Source: Neoalteromonas flava | GTDB lineage: Bacteria > Pseudomonadota > Gammaproteobacteria > Enterobacterales > Alteromonadaceae | Length of the DNA stretch: 64,000 bases | Assembly: GCF_002807685.1 (NCBI RefSeq) | Contig: NZ_PEAX01000003.1 | Span: 310,001-374,000, forward strand | Reading direction: 5' to 3' | In this document: piece by piece, positions 18,499 through 27,054 of the stretch | Position numbering within the stretch: the first letter of the stretch is position 1 | Layout of the letters: every line of letters begins with the position of its first letter | The notes under the pieces: generated by a model | Databases searched by the model: none | Told to the model about the DNA's origin: nothing | The model's input: the letters and a program-made list of their open reading frames with translations, nothing else | Position numbers and translations under genes: made by a program

Positions 18499-19662
18499 TT
18501 GAGTTCAGAAATCGTAAGTAAATTAAGCAGCTTAATAAAAGACCCGGCTTTGGAACGTCTTGACCTAACCATATCCAAACCAAATATTTTCGAAATTTTG
18601 AGGATTGCTCATACTGAGATCCGTCACTCTAATTTTTTAGCCTGGGTGCTTAACCCTAACCAAAGCCACAATCTTCGAGACTCTTTTCTTAAATGGTTTT
18701 TGAAAGATGTTTTCAGTGACAGTCGAGTGCCATGGATAAACGAATTTCGCGTAGATAGTATAGAGACCGACAAATTAGTCGTTCATAGAGAATATAAAAA
18801 CATCGACTTGTTACTTGAAACCTCAGACTTTGTTGTCGTGATTGAAAATAAATTATGGTCAAAAGAACACTCTAATCAGCTTAGCCGATACTCGGACACT
18901 ATTGATAAAGATTTTTCAGGTAAGTATCACGCATTTGTATTTCTTACGCCTTACGGTGAATCTCCAGAGCAAGATTATGATCGAGACCTATATGTTACCT
19001 ACGGGTATGCGTCGATTGTGCGGATCCTCAATATTATTCTAGATACCTATGGGCACTCGTTATCTGAAAAGATCACGACTTATATTAAGGATTATGTAGA
19101 TGTCCTTAGGAGGCATGTCATGCAAGAAGATGAAGCGATTTCTATCGCTCAAGAAATCTATAAAAACCATAAAGATGCATTGGATTTTATTTTTGAAAAT
19201 AAGCCAGACCGTTCCTCTGAAATTGGCGCTACTTTTGGTGCCGCAGTCAAGCAAGCCGGATATGTGTTAGGAACGCAAAATAAAGGTTACTGTCGTTTTA
19301 CTACAAAAGCGCTAGATAATTTACTTCCTAAAAGCTCTGAGGTCGGTTGGAAGCAAAGCGAGTCCTTTTTGTTTGAAATCCGATTTTATGATGGGAAGGT
19401 CAGCTTAAAGTGCGTGGTATCACCGGGTGAGCAAGCGATAAGAACGAAGCTCATCACTGCGCTACAAACAATAAAAGGCGCAAAGGAGCCCAGAGGGAAG
19501 CAGTGGGCAACGATACATAATCATAATTGGCGCATCAATGTAAACAGCGAGAAGTATGAAGAGTTGGACGTGTTAAAGGACGATATTGAGCTCCATCTAG
19601 CTAGGGAAAAGGACTTTATTTCTGAGGTTGAACGAGCGATCGCAGAAGCCATTAAGGCATAA
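18499..19662 (+). CDS. PD-(D/E)XK nuclease superfamily protein
   Basis: A 387-residue protein starting at TTG after AAAAGGA. It resembles the PDDEXK_4-type family: an N-terminal TEIRHSNFLAWVLNP motif (Glu40, His43), then Asp103 (NIDLLLET), the VVIENK motif with Glu116 and Lys118, and Gln127. These form the expected catalytic set. Members are common in mobile and defence regions; their targets are mostly unknown. The metallophosphatase gene follows after 24 bases. Confidence 0.8.
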   Translation: MSSEIVSKLSSLIKDPALERLDLTISKPNIFEILRIAHTEIRHSNFLAWVLNPNQSHNLRDSFLKWFLKDVFSDSRVPWINEFRVDSIETDKLVVHREYKNIDLLLETSDFVVVIENKLWSKEHSNQLSRYSDTIDKDFSGKYHAFVFLTPYGESPEQDYDRDLYVTYGYASIVRILNIILDTYGHSLSEKITTYIKDYVDVLRRHVMQEDEAISIAQEIYKNHKDALDFIFENKPDRSSEIGATFGAAVKQAGYVLGTQNKGYCRFTTKALDNLLPKSSEVGWKQSESFLFEIRFYDGKVSLKCVVSPGEQAIRTKLITALQTIKGAKEPRGKQWATIHNHNWRINVNSEKYEELDVLKDDIELHLAREKDFISEVERAIAEAIKA

Positions 19663-19686
19663 GAATTAATAAAGGAAAGGGATCTT

Positions 19687-20598
19687 ATGTTCGACATTAT
19701 TGGTGATATCCACGGGCACGCAGATAAATTGGTTCAGCTGCTTAGAAAGCTAGGCTATTCGAAGTCAGGCGAAGTGTGGTCGCACCCTGAGCGGACGCTC
19801 ATCTCCGTCGGTGATCTCGTAGATCGTGGCCCACAACAGCGTGAGGTCACAGATATTTTAAAGCCGATGGCGCTGTCTGGAAATGCAATAGTGTTGATGG
19901 GAAACCATGAATTCAACGCAGTGTCATGGGCGCTCGAAGACAATGAAGGTAATTACTTACGTCCGCACACAGAAAAAAATTATCACCAGCATAGGCAATT
20001 TCTTGAGCAAGCAGACCCAGAAAGCGCTTGGTATAACGAAACCATTGATTGGTTCAAGACATTACCATTGATGTTCGAGCATGAAGCATTTTGCTGCATT
20101 CATGCAGCGTGGGATAAGAAAAACATTGGTTACTTAAAGACGAATTTAAGCAATGAACTGACGCTGCATCCGCACCAGTGGCAACAAGCAAACGATACGT
20201 CTCACGAACTCTATGAGGCGATAGAATACTGCCTCAAAGGGCCTGAGATACCCTTGCCAGATGGGCATACCTTTAAAGATACGGCCCATGTTACCCGCAA
20301 TAAAATGCGTCTTGCTTGGTGGCAGGTGGATGAAAACGCCACCTATCAGTCAACGGCAGTATCTGTTCCTGAGCCTCACTTATTACCTGAAATCCCGCTG
20401 CCGACGTCTGTATTGGAATGTTCGCCCCCTGAAAAGCCGGTCTTTTTTGGCCATTATTGGATGCGGGGTACGCCAAAACTGTTGTCACCGTCCGTTGCCT
20501 GTCTCGATTGGTCGGTAGTGAAAGCCGATGGTCACATGGTGGGCTATAGATTTGATGGCGAGGCTACGCTTGAGCCGTCAAAGCTGGTGTGGGCATGA
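19687..20598 (+). CDS. Calcineurin-like metallophosphoesterase
   Basis: A 303-residue enzyme with the full metallophosphatase signature: GDIHG (6-10), GDLVDRG (42-48) and GNHE (72-75), then IHAAWD and a late GHYW. The pattern is closest to the PrpE/bacterial serine-threonine phosphatase group. The substrate could be a phosphoprotein or a nucleotide. Together with the preceding nuclease gene it may form a two-gene unit, but these phosphatases also travel alone. Confidence 0.85.
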   Translation: MFDIIGDIHGHADKLVQLLRKLGYSKSGEVWSHPERTLISVGDLVDRGPQQREVTDILKPMALSGNAIVLMGNHEFNAVSWALEDNEGNYLRPHTEKNYHQHRQFLEQADPESAWYNETIDWFKTLPLMFEHEAFCCIHAAWDKKNIGYLKTNLSNELTLHPHQWQQANDTSHELYEAIEYCLKGPEIPLPDGHTFKDTAHVTRNKMRLAWWQVDENATYQSTAVSVPEPHLLPEIPLPTSVLECSPPEKPVFFGHYWMRGTPKLLSPSVACLDWSVVKADGHMVGYRFDGEATLEPSKLVWA

Positions 20599-20646
20599 AG
20601 GGGCGCGTGGAGACGTGTTCGACAATCCAATCAAAAGGAGAAAATC

Positions 20647-20691
20647 ATGTGTCAGTTTGATGGAGCCTTGAAGCTATGCACGTGCAGGTAG
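20647..20691 (+). CDS. Possible 14-codon overlapping leader ORF
   Basis: MCQFDGALKLCTCR has a strong ribosome-binding site (AAAGGAG, 6 bases upstream) and overlaps the start of the next gene (20676) in another frame. It may serve only to bring ribosomes to that gene by coupling. It may also be the remnant of an older start. Weak evidence. Confidence 0.3.
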   Translation: MCQFDGALKLCTCR

Positions 20692-21017
20692 ATACAACAA
20701 AGCCGTATTGGACGCTGTCGCGAAAGCGCAGCGATATCGATAAGTACCCGATCGTCATGGGGAGCTTTGAGATGCCGTCAGACGAAGAGCTCAGTTCGGT
20801 TCATGCGCTTGAAACTCAGCTTAACCGTCCGGGCGGCCCTTTTGATTTTTCCTATACGCCCGAACACGAAGATACCCTGACATTGAATCTGAAGAAGCAG
20901 CATCGCGTCTTTATTTTCGATGGACAACGTGGCCTTTGGTACGGTGAACTATGGGATACAAAGGCGCCGTATCGTGAGACGTTCATTAAAGGATCTGTTC
21001 AAATCACATCCGAGTAA
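20676..21017 (+). CDS. Hypothetical protein, 113 residues
   Basis: I do not recognise this small acidic soluble protein. It contains YWTLSRKRSDIDKYPIVMGS and a C-terminal RVFIFDGQRGLWYGELWDT with several aromatic residues. No signal peptide or membrane helix is seen. Its ATG lies inside the 14-codon ORF at 20647. It is probably co-transcribed with the phosphatase upstream (77-base gap) and with the next small gene. Confidence 0.5.
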   Translation: MHVQVDTTKPYWTLSRKRSDIDKYPIVMGSFEMPSDEELSSVHALETQLNRPGGPFDFSYTPEHEDTLTLNLKKQHRVFIFDGQRGLWYGELWDTKAPYRETFIKGSVQITSE

Positions 21018-21059
21018 TCGTGATTTTTCGTTCAACACTTTCGTTAAAGTAAAGAAGCC

Positions 21060-21365
21060 ATGATGACACCCGACGACTACCTTGTTTTCTGCCAAAATGA
21101 AGTTCGAAAAAGTTTCGAGCGAACTAAAGCCGGTAAGCCGGATGACAAGCTCAAATATCGCGCCGAAGGACTCCTGCATGCAGCGCGGTTGTTGGGACTG
21201 ACTTCAGCCGATCAACTCAATGAAATGATAGAGACAGAGCATCAGGCCGTATTCGGTGAAAGTGTGGCAGCGCGGCAGGCCCGCAAGGCGGCACTGACCG
21301 AACTGAAAGCAACCGACCCCGATGCGTATTTTGACATCCTTGCGGTTGAGCGAAAGCCGCGGTAA
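21060..21365 (+). CDS. Hypothetical helical protein, 101 residues
   Basis: A small protein predicted to be all helical, rich in Ala, Lys and Glu (LKYRAEGLLHAARLLGLTSA, then ARQARKAALTEL). No recognisable family, signal peptide or membrane segment. It starts at ATG-ATG, and AAAGAAG upstream may serve as ribosome-binding site. The position suggests the end of the cluster that starts with the phosphatase. Confidence 0.5.
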   Translation: MMTPDDYLVFCQNEVRKSFERTKAGKPDDKLKYRAEGLLHAARLLGLTSADQLNEMIETEHQAVFGESVAARQARKAALTELKATDPDAYFDILAVERKPR

Positions 21366-21524
21366 ATCAAAAGGATGAGAAGGCCATTGAACATAACACC
21401 GGTTAGGAGCTAACGTGCCCCCTAAGAGGTCCTCTTAATACGTCACGCATTGATAGGAGTTTGGCTAGGCTTTAATGTATCGGCTGTTTTTCACTCATCA
21501 CATCATTTGTAAGGAGGTGCTCGA

Positions 21525-21584
21525 ATGTATCGTACACACACATACCCATTACAAACCGTCCTTACTCTGGCGAAATACGCTTAA
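21525..21584 (+). CDS. Possible 19-residue leader peptide
   Basis: MYRTHTYPLQTVLTLAKYA is preceded by a near-consensus ribosome-binding site (AAGGAGGTG, 5-6 bases spacing), much stronger than those of neighbouring genes. Its 3' half lies inside the ascending arm of a long terminator hairpin that ends at a T run. The arrangement recalls leader-peptide attenuators, although there is no run of one amino acid. Downstream is a broken methyltransferase-like gene. Confidence 0.4.
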   Translation: MYRTHTYPLQTVLTLAKYA

Positions 21585-21614
21585 ATCACGCCGTTAGTAA
21601 GGACGACATTTTTT
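21557..21614 (+). terminator. Long terminator/attenuator hairpin
   Basis: CGTCCTTACT (21557-21566) pairs perfectly with AGTAAGGACG (21596-21605). An inner GGCG/CGCC stem lies between them, and ACATTTTTT follows. It overlaps the end of the small leader ORF. Confidence 0.75.
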
Positions 21615-21636
21615 AGTCTAATGTCGGAATTACGAT

Positions 21637-21935
21637 ATGTTCAAAAAACTTAATAACGCAACAGCTAAACCTGCTGTGTGGTCTCAATACACCGCTGATG
21701 TATTGTGGACTGATCATCATATTGCTCAGCAAATGCTAACCTATCATATGATGCGACAGCTTCAGATCAAGATCTCTCAGAATTCGAACAATGGGCGAAA
21801 CGTATTATTTATAACATCGATCCACTGTTAAATGATGATATCAAATCGGTATGCGAGAATTTTAAGTGGGATAAGTTGGTTTTTGCGGAAGCGCTGACGG
21901 TAACAGAAATTAGAAGTAGTTTATATGTCAAATAA
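21637..21935 (+). pseudogene. Broken methyltransferase-like gene
   Basis: The first frame encodes KPAVWSQYTADVLWTDHHIA followed by QQMLTYH, which resembles the opening of a group of class I SAM-dependent methyltransferases (KPEVWSQYT...LWTD.HI..QML.YHL). After about residue 36 a frame change leads into a second frame encoding DATASDQDLSEFEQWAKRII and ending LYVK at 21935. The SAM-binding core is missing. I read it as an internally deleted, frameshifted remnant; it could also be two chance fragments. Confidence 0.45.
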
Positions 21936-22185
21936 GTGTTGCTGTGAGTTCTTTTAATTACTCAAATTGAGTCTGTCATTTTGAGTCAAAGATACAGACT
22001 CTTGAAATTCAGCTCTTGAAGCATTGAACTGATGAATGAACTTTTTCCTCAAATTCTGACAGTAAACATACGAGGATATTAACTAAGTTGTCTAATACTC
22101 CTACATTTGGCCTAAAAACATATAAAAGACTCGTTGTTGATGCATATACTGAGTAAATAGGACCGAGATATAGGCTACAAAATAG

Positions 22186-22410
22186 ATGTCATCCCGAGAA
22201 ATACTAAAAGTAATGACAGAAACCAATCGCTATAAATCTTTTGAAGGTGGTGCTGTATATACTGGGATATTAGGTGGAAAGTATCTTGTGGTTCTTGATG
22301 AATCTACGTTGACGGATTTTATCGATGATGATGCGGTTGAACTAGTTATGGTTATAGAGTTTGATTCAGAATCGAAACGCGACGCTTATTTACAGCATCG
22401 CTTTGGTTAA
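22186..22410 (+). CDS. Hypothetical protein, 74 residues
   Basis: A small acidic protein (REILKVMTETNRYKSFEGGA, then a hydrophobic GKYLVVLDESTL). It has no family I know and no clear ribosome-binding site. It ends 25 bases before the nuclease-like gene at 22436, so they may be co-transcribed; a small immunity or antitoxin-type partner is conceivable but not supported by sequence. Confidence 0.45.
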   Translation: MSSREILKVMTETNRYKSFEGGAVYTGILGGKYLVVLDESTLTDFIDDDAVELVMVIEFDSESKRDAYLQHRFG

Positions 22411-22435
22411 ACTTCCACCGCAATAGGTTGTTATT

Positions 22436-23119
22436 ATGGCATTAACACAAGTCCAAATTATCCAGTCTCTTGGGGAAGCTATGTCATGGCTTGATAGAGA
22501 GCTTGGATGGGGCGTGCCAGTAACAGAACTTACTCACCTTAGTGGGCGAATAGGAGAGTTATACGCTGCACTATTAACCAATGGGCAGATGGCACTAGAA
22601 GTCAATCAAAATGGATATGATGTGGTCAGCGCAAATGGAGAGAGAATTTCCGTAAAGACAACAGGGCGTGCAGGCTCAAATGGCCAGGTTTCATTTAACC
22701 CAAGGACTTTGGACCAAGTTGACCGTATCATGATTTTTAGAATTAACATCGAAGATATGCAGATCGAGACATTGTTTGATGGTAGCGTTGATGCAGCAAT
22801 GCCGCTCATGAATCAACCTAATCCAGATTCAAATTATAAACTAGCTCTAAGTAAGCTGACTAAGTCAGTTACCGTCAAGCGAGAACTCAAAGAGGTAAAA
22901 AGAGTAGTTTGGAATGAGTATGTTATATCTGAGCTGGAAAACGGCTCTATAGAAGTAGTCATGAATGGTTGCGTTCAATCACCTGTCAAGCCGCACTTGC
23001 GACTCATTGCAGAGGCACTTTCAATCCCAATAACTAACGCAAACGGAAATCTTTTCAATACTCGGCAATTAGGATCAACAATTATTAAGGCTCTTGATCA
23101 GAGCGAAAATGGAGATTGA
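22436..23119 (+). CDS. DUF6998-like putative nuclease
   Basis: A 227-residue protein. The first 150 residues match the pattern I associate with DUF6998: GRIGELYAAL (Glu41), YDVVSANGERISVKTTGR (Asp62, Lys74), SFNPRTLDQVDRIMIFRIN. Glu, Asp and x-x-Lys resemble a PD-(D/E)XK core, but Ser72 stands where Glu/Gln is usual, so activity is doubtful. The C-terminal 60 residues (VKPHLRLIAEALSI then NTRQLGSTIIKAL) look like a small helical DNA-binding or oligomerisation module. Confidence 0.6.
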   Translation: MALTQVQIIQSLGEAMSWLDRELGWGVPVTELTHLSGRIGELYAALLTNGQMALEVNQNGYDVVSANGERISVKTTGRAGSNGQVSFNPRTLDQVDRIMIFRINIEDMQIETLFDGSVDAAMPLMNQPNPDSNYKLALSKLTKSVTVKRELKEVKRVVWNEYVISELENGSIEVVMNGCVQSPVKPHLRLIAEALSIPITNANGNLFNTRQLGSTIIKALDQSENGD

Positions 23120-23442
23120 TACGGTTAGGGTGCAAGTTCTCTGAAGACAATTTAAGCAGCCATTTAAGTTAGTTTATCTAACTGAGGGTGTCTAGTAAAT
23201 CAGTAGCTATTCAAGTTAAATCGAACCGGGTCAATCATTGAGGCTAGGGATAACTCAGTAAAGCGTATGCACGAAGAGCAGTTAGATTTGCAGCCACACA
23301 ACTTCAGCAGTAGCTATCAGGGCTGTGTAGCTGAATTGAAGTCAGAGTCAACCTTGAATTAGTATCTGCAAGCGCTTTAAGGTTGACACATTGCTTAAAA
23401 AGTAGTCAGCTATAAAAAGGAATCAACGAAAAGGAATGTTCA
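23120..23442. other. Gene-free stretch with possible transposase-end scar
   Basis: No convincing gene. Around 23160-23192 the frame FKLVYLTEGV-stop resembles the extreme C terminus of some insertion-sequence transposases, and the following TGTCTAGTAAATC recalls their ends, but the match is too short to call. The rest shows no structure I can support. Confidence 0.25.
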
Positions 23443-23721
23443 ATGCCCCGCATCACTATTGCTCTTTCAAACCCAGCGCTATCTGGCTCATTTGAAACCA
23501 GGAATGATCAAAACAATACCATTGCTCGCACAGACAGGTCGCTCTCACATTCGTATGAGGCAGAAACAGGAAAGACCTACAGAACAGCCATCGCTGTAAC
23601 TGGCCCTGAAGGTACTAAATACAAAATCAAGGTGACAGGTGCCAGTTCGGCAGTATACCCGACGGGTGAACAAACCCTTGATGACAATCTAGATCACTTT
23701 GTAGTCAGAACCACAGGATAA
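23443..23721 (+). CDS. Hypothetical protein, 92 residues
   Basis: A small, probably beta-rich protein (RITIALSNPALSGSFETRND, then KYKIKVTGASSAVY) with no signal peptide, cysteine or membrane segment. The ribosome-binding site AAAAGGA is good. It precedes the exported barrel-like protein by 10 bases, so the two are probably an operon. The GxF-type spacing hints at an immunoglobulin-like sandwich; no family recognised. Confidence 0.5.
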   Translation: MPRITIALSNPALSGSFETRNDQNNTIARTDRSLSHSYEAETGKTYRTAIAVTGPEGTKYKIKVTGASSAVYPTGEQTLDDNLDHFVVRTTG

Positions 23722-23731
23722 GGACTTCTCA

Positions 23732-24790
23732 ATGAAAAAAATGACTCTCTCCATTGCCTTGGCCATGGTGCTTAGTTCTACTGTCTTTGCCAATGAAACA
23801 GTTGCAGACTTTGCTAATAAGACCCCACGGATTGCCGCCGATGAAGTGACACCACCTCAACCTGCTGATACTGAGTCCTATGAAACAGGGTGGGCACTTG
23901 TCACTGGTAGCGATAAGAAGCAAGTCAGTTTTAAGTATGCCCCGGTTACCGGGCTCAATAACTTTGCTATCAGCCTCGCCGCGCCTTTAGACAGTGACGG
24001 CGTGACCACGTTTTACGACAGTGAAACTGACGCCTTTGCGAATTCAACAACACTCACGCTCAGTTATAGTTATGCAAAATTCACGCGTCTTGAGTTTAAT
24101 TCGCTTGATGTAGAGGACATTTGCCGTAAAAACCCTAAAGCATTTGACCTAAAAGAGGCTGATGAATGCAATAGCAAAGGTGAAATTGGCGATCTCTTAG
24201 ACGACTTAGATAGCACCCAATTATCCGCCAACGACCTAGCAATCATCCAGCGCTTCAAAGATGAAGTGTTAAGTCCAATATGGTTCTTTGGCGGGTCCCT
24301 TAGCTATGGTCGCGAGGAGTTTACACACTTTACCGGCGACGCACTCACCACTAAGGAAGCGACTGAAAATCCCTATGGCATAAGTGTAAGCGCGACTTAC
24401 ATAAAACCGACGCAGTATTCGCTAATTGCTACGCTTCAGTATCAGCAAAATTACTCAGCAGCCAGTGCAGTGACCCGCTGTCCCATTGCCGCTGATGATG
24501 CCACATTCGTGCAGTGCTTAGAAGCGCAGCAAACGAGCCCCACTAGCACCAAGAACAAAAATCTCAAACTCGGTGCTCGCTTTACATTAGATTTTTTTGG
24601 TCGAGATGTTGGATTTGCACCAGATGTAACCTATGACTTTGACGATGATGAGCATTCTGTCGCATTCCCCGTTTATCTGTATGGTGCCAAAGAGGGTGGG
24701 TTGAATGGAGGCGTTCGCGTAGACTATGAAAGTGGCGGTGAAGGCAGTACGGTAAGCTTGTTCATCGGCCAATCATTTAAACTGCATTAA
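23732..24790 (+). CDS. Exported outer-membrane beta-barrel-like protein
   Basis: A 352-residue protein with a signal peptide cleaved near TVFA-NE (residue 20). The mature part alternates short amphipathic strands (NFAISLAAPL, LTLSYSYAKF, GISVSATYIKP, YSLIATLQYQQN, GGVRVDYES) and ends in an aromatic-containing strand (SLFIGQSFKLH), fitting a small outer-membrane barrel. Four cysteines lie in two loops. No family recognised and no transport partner nearby. Confidence 0.55.
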   Translation: MKKMTLSIALAMVLSSTVFANETVADFANKTPRIAADEVTPPQPADTESYETGWALVTGSDKKQVSFKYAPVTGLNNFAISLAAPLDSDGVTTFYDSETDAFANSTTLTLSYSYAKFTRLEFNSLDVEDICRKNPKAFDLKEADECNSKGEIGDLLDDLDSTQLSANDLAIIQRFKDEVLSPIWFFGGSLSYGREEFTHFTGDALTTKEATENPYGISVSATYIKPTQYSLIATLQYQQNYSAASAVTRCPIAADDATFVQCLEAQQTSPTSTKNKNLKLGARFTLDFFGRDVGFAPDVTYDFDDDEHSVAFPVYLYGAKEGGLNGGVRVDYESGGEGSTVSLFIGQSFKLH

Positions 24791-24845
24791 GCTGCTTTGA
24801 TGCCGGTGGCTCACCACTGGCACTTTTTTACATCAAGGAACTCCT

Positions 24846-24956
24846 ATGTCGGAAATTGGTGATCTATGTCCCAACTGCAAGGAAGCGGGCAGATGGTATA
24901 TCAATGATTACTGTGTGCAGTGCGACGACTGTGATTTTCAACGTTGCAGTACATAA
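24846..24956 (+). CDS. Small zinc-ribbon protein, 36 residues
   Basis: A short open frame with a good ribosome-binding site (CAAGGAACTCCT before ATG). It carries CPNCKEAG and CVQCDDCDFQRC, giving five or more cysteines in CxxC pairs, typical of a zinc ribbon. It lies 55 bases after the barrel-like gene. Probably a real small gene of unknown function; the 24957-25224 stretch after it holds nothing I can support. Confidence 0.5.
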   Translation: MSEIGDLCPNCKEAGRWYINDYCVQCDDCDFQRCST

Positions 24957-25224
24957 TTTGAGTTGAACATCTATGTAAATAGCGAGTGCTTCAGAGCGAA
25001 CCGTTATCCTTGTAAGAGGTTCTTAATGCTCGATTTTGGAAATTAAACACGCTGCTATGATCCAAGCAATCGCCTCTGCATTTCTTTTTGCTTAGATCGG
25101 GTTGCGCATAAGTATCACTTCGTGAAACGCAACTGCAGACGCGTATTGACGAACCGCTTGATCAGCATCCTTACCAGTGAAACTAAGTTAATTATCTTTC
25201 GAGATCTCGACGCTTATCGGGCGG

Positions 25225-26058
25225 TTAGTCTCTATCGTCAAACAATCCTTGTGACAGGCGAAGCAAATCATTGGATCGACTGAATGTTGATTCTAACTCG
25301 CTGATATCAATCAGTTTATCGGTAAGTTCGCAGTATATACAAGATTGCTTCTTACTTTCTCTCATGTCATCGAAAAGCCCCTGATAAAGCTTACGTTGGT
25401 TATCAGTGAAGCGCTCTTCCATTAACACGGTGTTAAGCACAAACACAAAATCACGCCGGTGAAACGTGACAACCAACACATACCCTGACGCTGCTAATAG
25501 CTTGAAAACGAATTTATCATCAACAGTGTTTTCGCCATCACCGCCAACCAGATACGTCTCTATGTTGTTACCTAACACTAAGCTGAGTCCAAATACTAAA
25601 TACGCAATGCTTTTTATCAGAGCATCCGAATCTTTTTTATCAACGCGTTGCATTAGGCGGATCATGAAATGGTCATGCACACAGACCCGCGAATAAAGTG
25701 TTCTAAACCCATTATCGTTGCCTTTGTTCAGGCCCCGGGTATCTAGAATATTGATAAATATCGGGTAGAGCATGCCAAGCTCATCAAAATCAAACGTTTT
25801 AGGGCAAAAATGCATTTGAACATGAGTCTGGTGCCATGAACTTGATTTTTTGTTGCGCCAGTAGCCAATTTCTACTGCCTTATTTCCCTTCAAAAAGTAC
25901 TCTACGAAGCGTTCAATTTGTTTACGGCCCTCCAGACACTCCCCGCGCGCTAACTGTTGGTCAGCGTACTTATCAAGCGCGTCGTGGTGTTTTCCAGCCT
26001 GTCTAAAGATACCTTTAACTTTTGCCTTTGCGATTGACTCGTGCATGGTCATTTTCAT
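25225..26058 (-). CDS. Unknown protein, second gene of a two-gene operon
   Basis: A 277-residue protein with no recognised family. Notable segments are YWRNKKSSSWHQTHVQMHFC, VCVHDHFMIRLMQRVDKKD (His/Asp rich) and a hydrophobic SIAYLVFGLSLVLGNNIETY stretch that could be a buried helix rather than a membrane span. It follows the 284-residue gene by 6 bases, so the pair is co-transcribed. The island context suggests a defence or toxin-like role; nothing in the sequence proves it. Confidence 0.55.
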   Translation of the reverse strand: MKMTMHESIAKAKVKGIFRQAGKHHDALDKYADQQLARGECLEGRKQIERFVEYFLKGNKAVEIGYWRNKKSSSWHQTHVQMHFCPKTFDFDELGMLYPIFINILDTRGLNKGNDNGFRTLYSRVCVHDHFMIRLMQRVDKKDSDALIKSIAYLVFGLSLVLGNNIETYLVGGDGENTVDDKFVFKLLAASGYVLVVTFHRRDFVFVLNTVLMEERFTDNQRKLYQGLFDDMRESKKQSCIYCELTDKLIDISELESTFSRSNDLLRLSQGLFDDRD

Positions 26059-26064
26059 TAAAGC

Positions 26065-26919
26065 TTAAAGTTCACTTCGATTGATGCGTTTCCAATCAAC
26101 CGCACTGACGATGCCAAAATTACCCGATGCATTTGGACGTCGCCATTTTGCGAGAGGCATAGCCTGTAAATAGTCCAGCGCTTCGTCAAAGCTTTCCACT
26201 TTGATTTCGTCGCCTTTTTCACCCACCGTATAGCCGCCACGTTTATATTCACACGCGGGACCGAAGTGCGTACCATCACTCGCCACAGGGACTAGGATAA
26301 ACTCACCGTTACTGAGGTTATGAGCAGAACAGTTTTTGGTTGGCTTAAAATCAATCCTGGAACGTAGCCACTTTTTCGCATATTCGATATCAACGTAGTA
26401 TTCACCGTGACTATTTTTGTAGCATTTATCTTCCGGCGCTTTCATCATGTCGTTTTTAACCGAGCGGATATTCATATTCGACAACGCCGCTAGCTCTTCA
26501 ATTGCCATGTCTGATTTGTAAAATAGCGCCAAGTCCTCAAACTCCTCGTCCATCTCGTAAATTTCACCTAGTGGTAATTCATCGTGAAAGCACAATCGAA
26601 GTCGTCCAAACGCCGCTTTACTGATAAGCGCTATCGGATCATTATCATCGGCTAATGATATTGTGATTTTTTCCAATTTTTGCAGGTCGACGATTTCATG
26701 AAAATCGCCGGGTAATAAGTTTCCTTCTATGAGCATCCCTTGAACCCCAAACGCATACATGCGCTGCAAAAATCGGATCATTTCATCTTCAGCTGTCTCA
26801 CCCAGAGATATATGCCCGCCACCAATGCTGCCGTAAATATTCACCTTATCTTCTAAGAACCGGACTATCCGATGGCTAACGTCCTCGTACAATTCTGGAG
26901 TAATGTCTTCGTGCTTCAT
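26065..26919 (-). CDS. Unknown protein, first gene of a two-gene operon
   Basis: A 284-residue acidic protein. The middle (MAIEELAALSNMNIRSVKND, about 135-155) looks like a helix-turn-helix, followed by GEYYVDIEYAKKWLRSR, a layout seen in excisionase/MerR-like readers. The C terminus (GPACEYKRGGYTVGEKGDEI, then ALDYLQAMPLAKWRRPNASG) is unassigned. Its own stop lies 6 bases from the partner gene's start. It may regulate the operon; no family recognised. Confidence 0.55.
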   Translation of the reverse strand: MKHEDITPELYEDVSHRIVRFLEDKVNIYGSIGGGHISLGETAEDEMIRFLQRMYAFGVQGMLIEGNLLPGDFHEIVDLQKLEKITISLADDNDPIALISKAAFGRLRLCFHDELPLGEIYEMDEEFEDLALFYKSDMAIEELAALSNMNIRSVKNDMMKAPEDKCYKNSHGEYYVDIEYAKKWLRSRIDFKPTKNCSAHNLSNGEFILVPVASDGTHFGPACEYKRGGYTVGEKGDEIKVESFDEALDYLQAMPLAKWRRPNASGNFGIVSAVDWKRINRSEL

Positions 26920-27054
26920 GTTAAATCTATCTGTGCAATTATTTTACATGCATAGGTTAGATCATCATTCAAATTAAAGCAATCCAAATATGTAAATATA
27001 TTGCATTAATAGAAACATTTTGACCCGCGGCAATGACTTCTAAGCCAATTCACC

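Noticed and set aside
23160-23192. A transposase C terminus (LVYLTEGV-stop)
   Set aside because: Too short for a family call; listed only as a possible scar inside the gene-free stretch.
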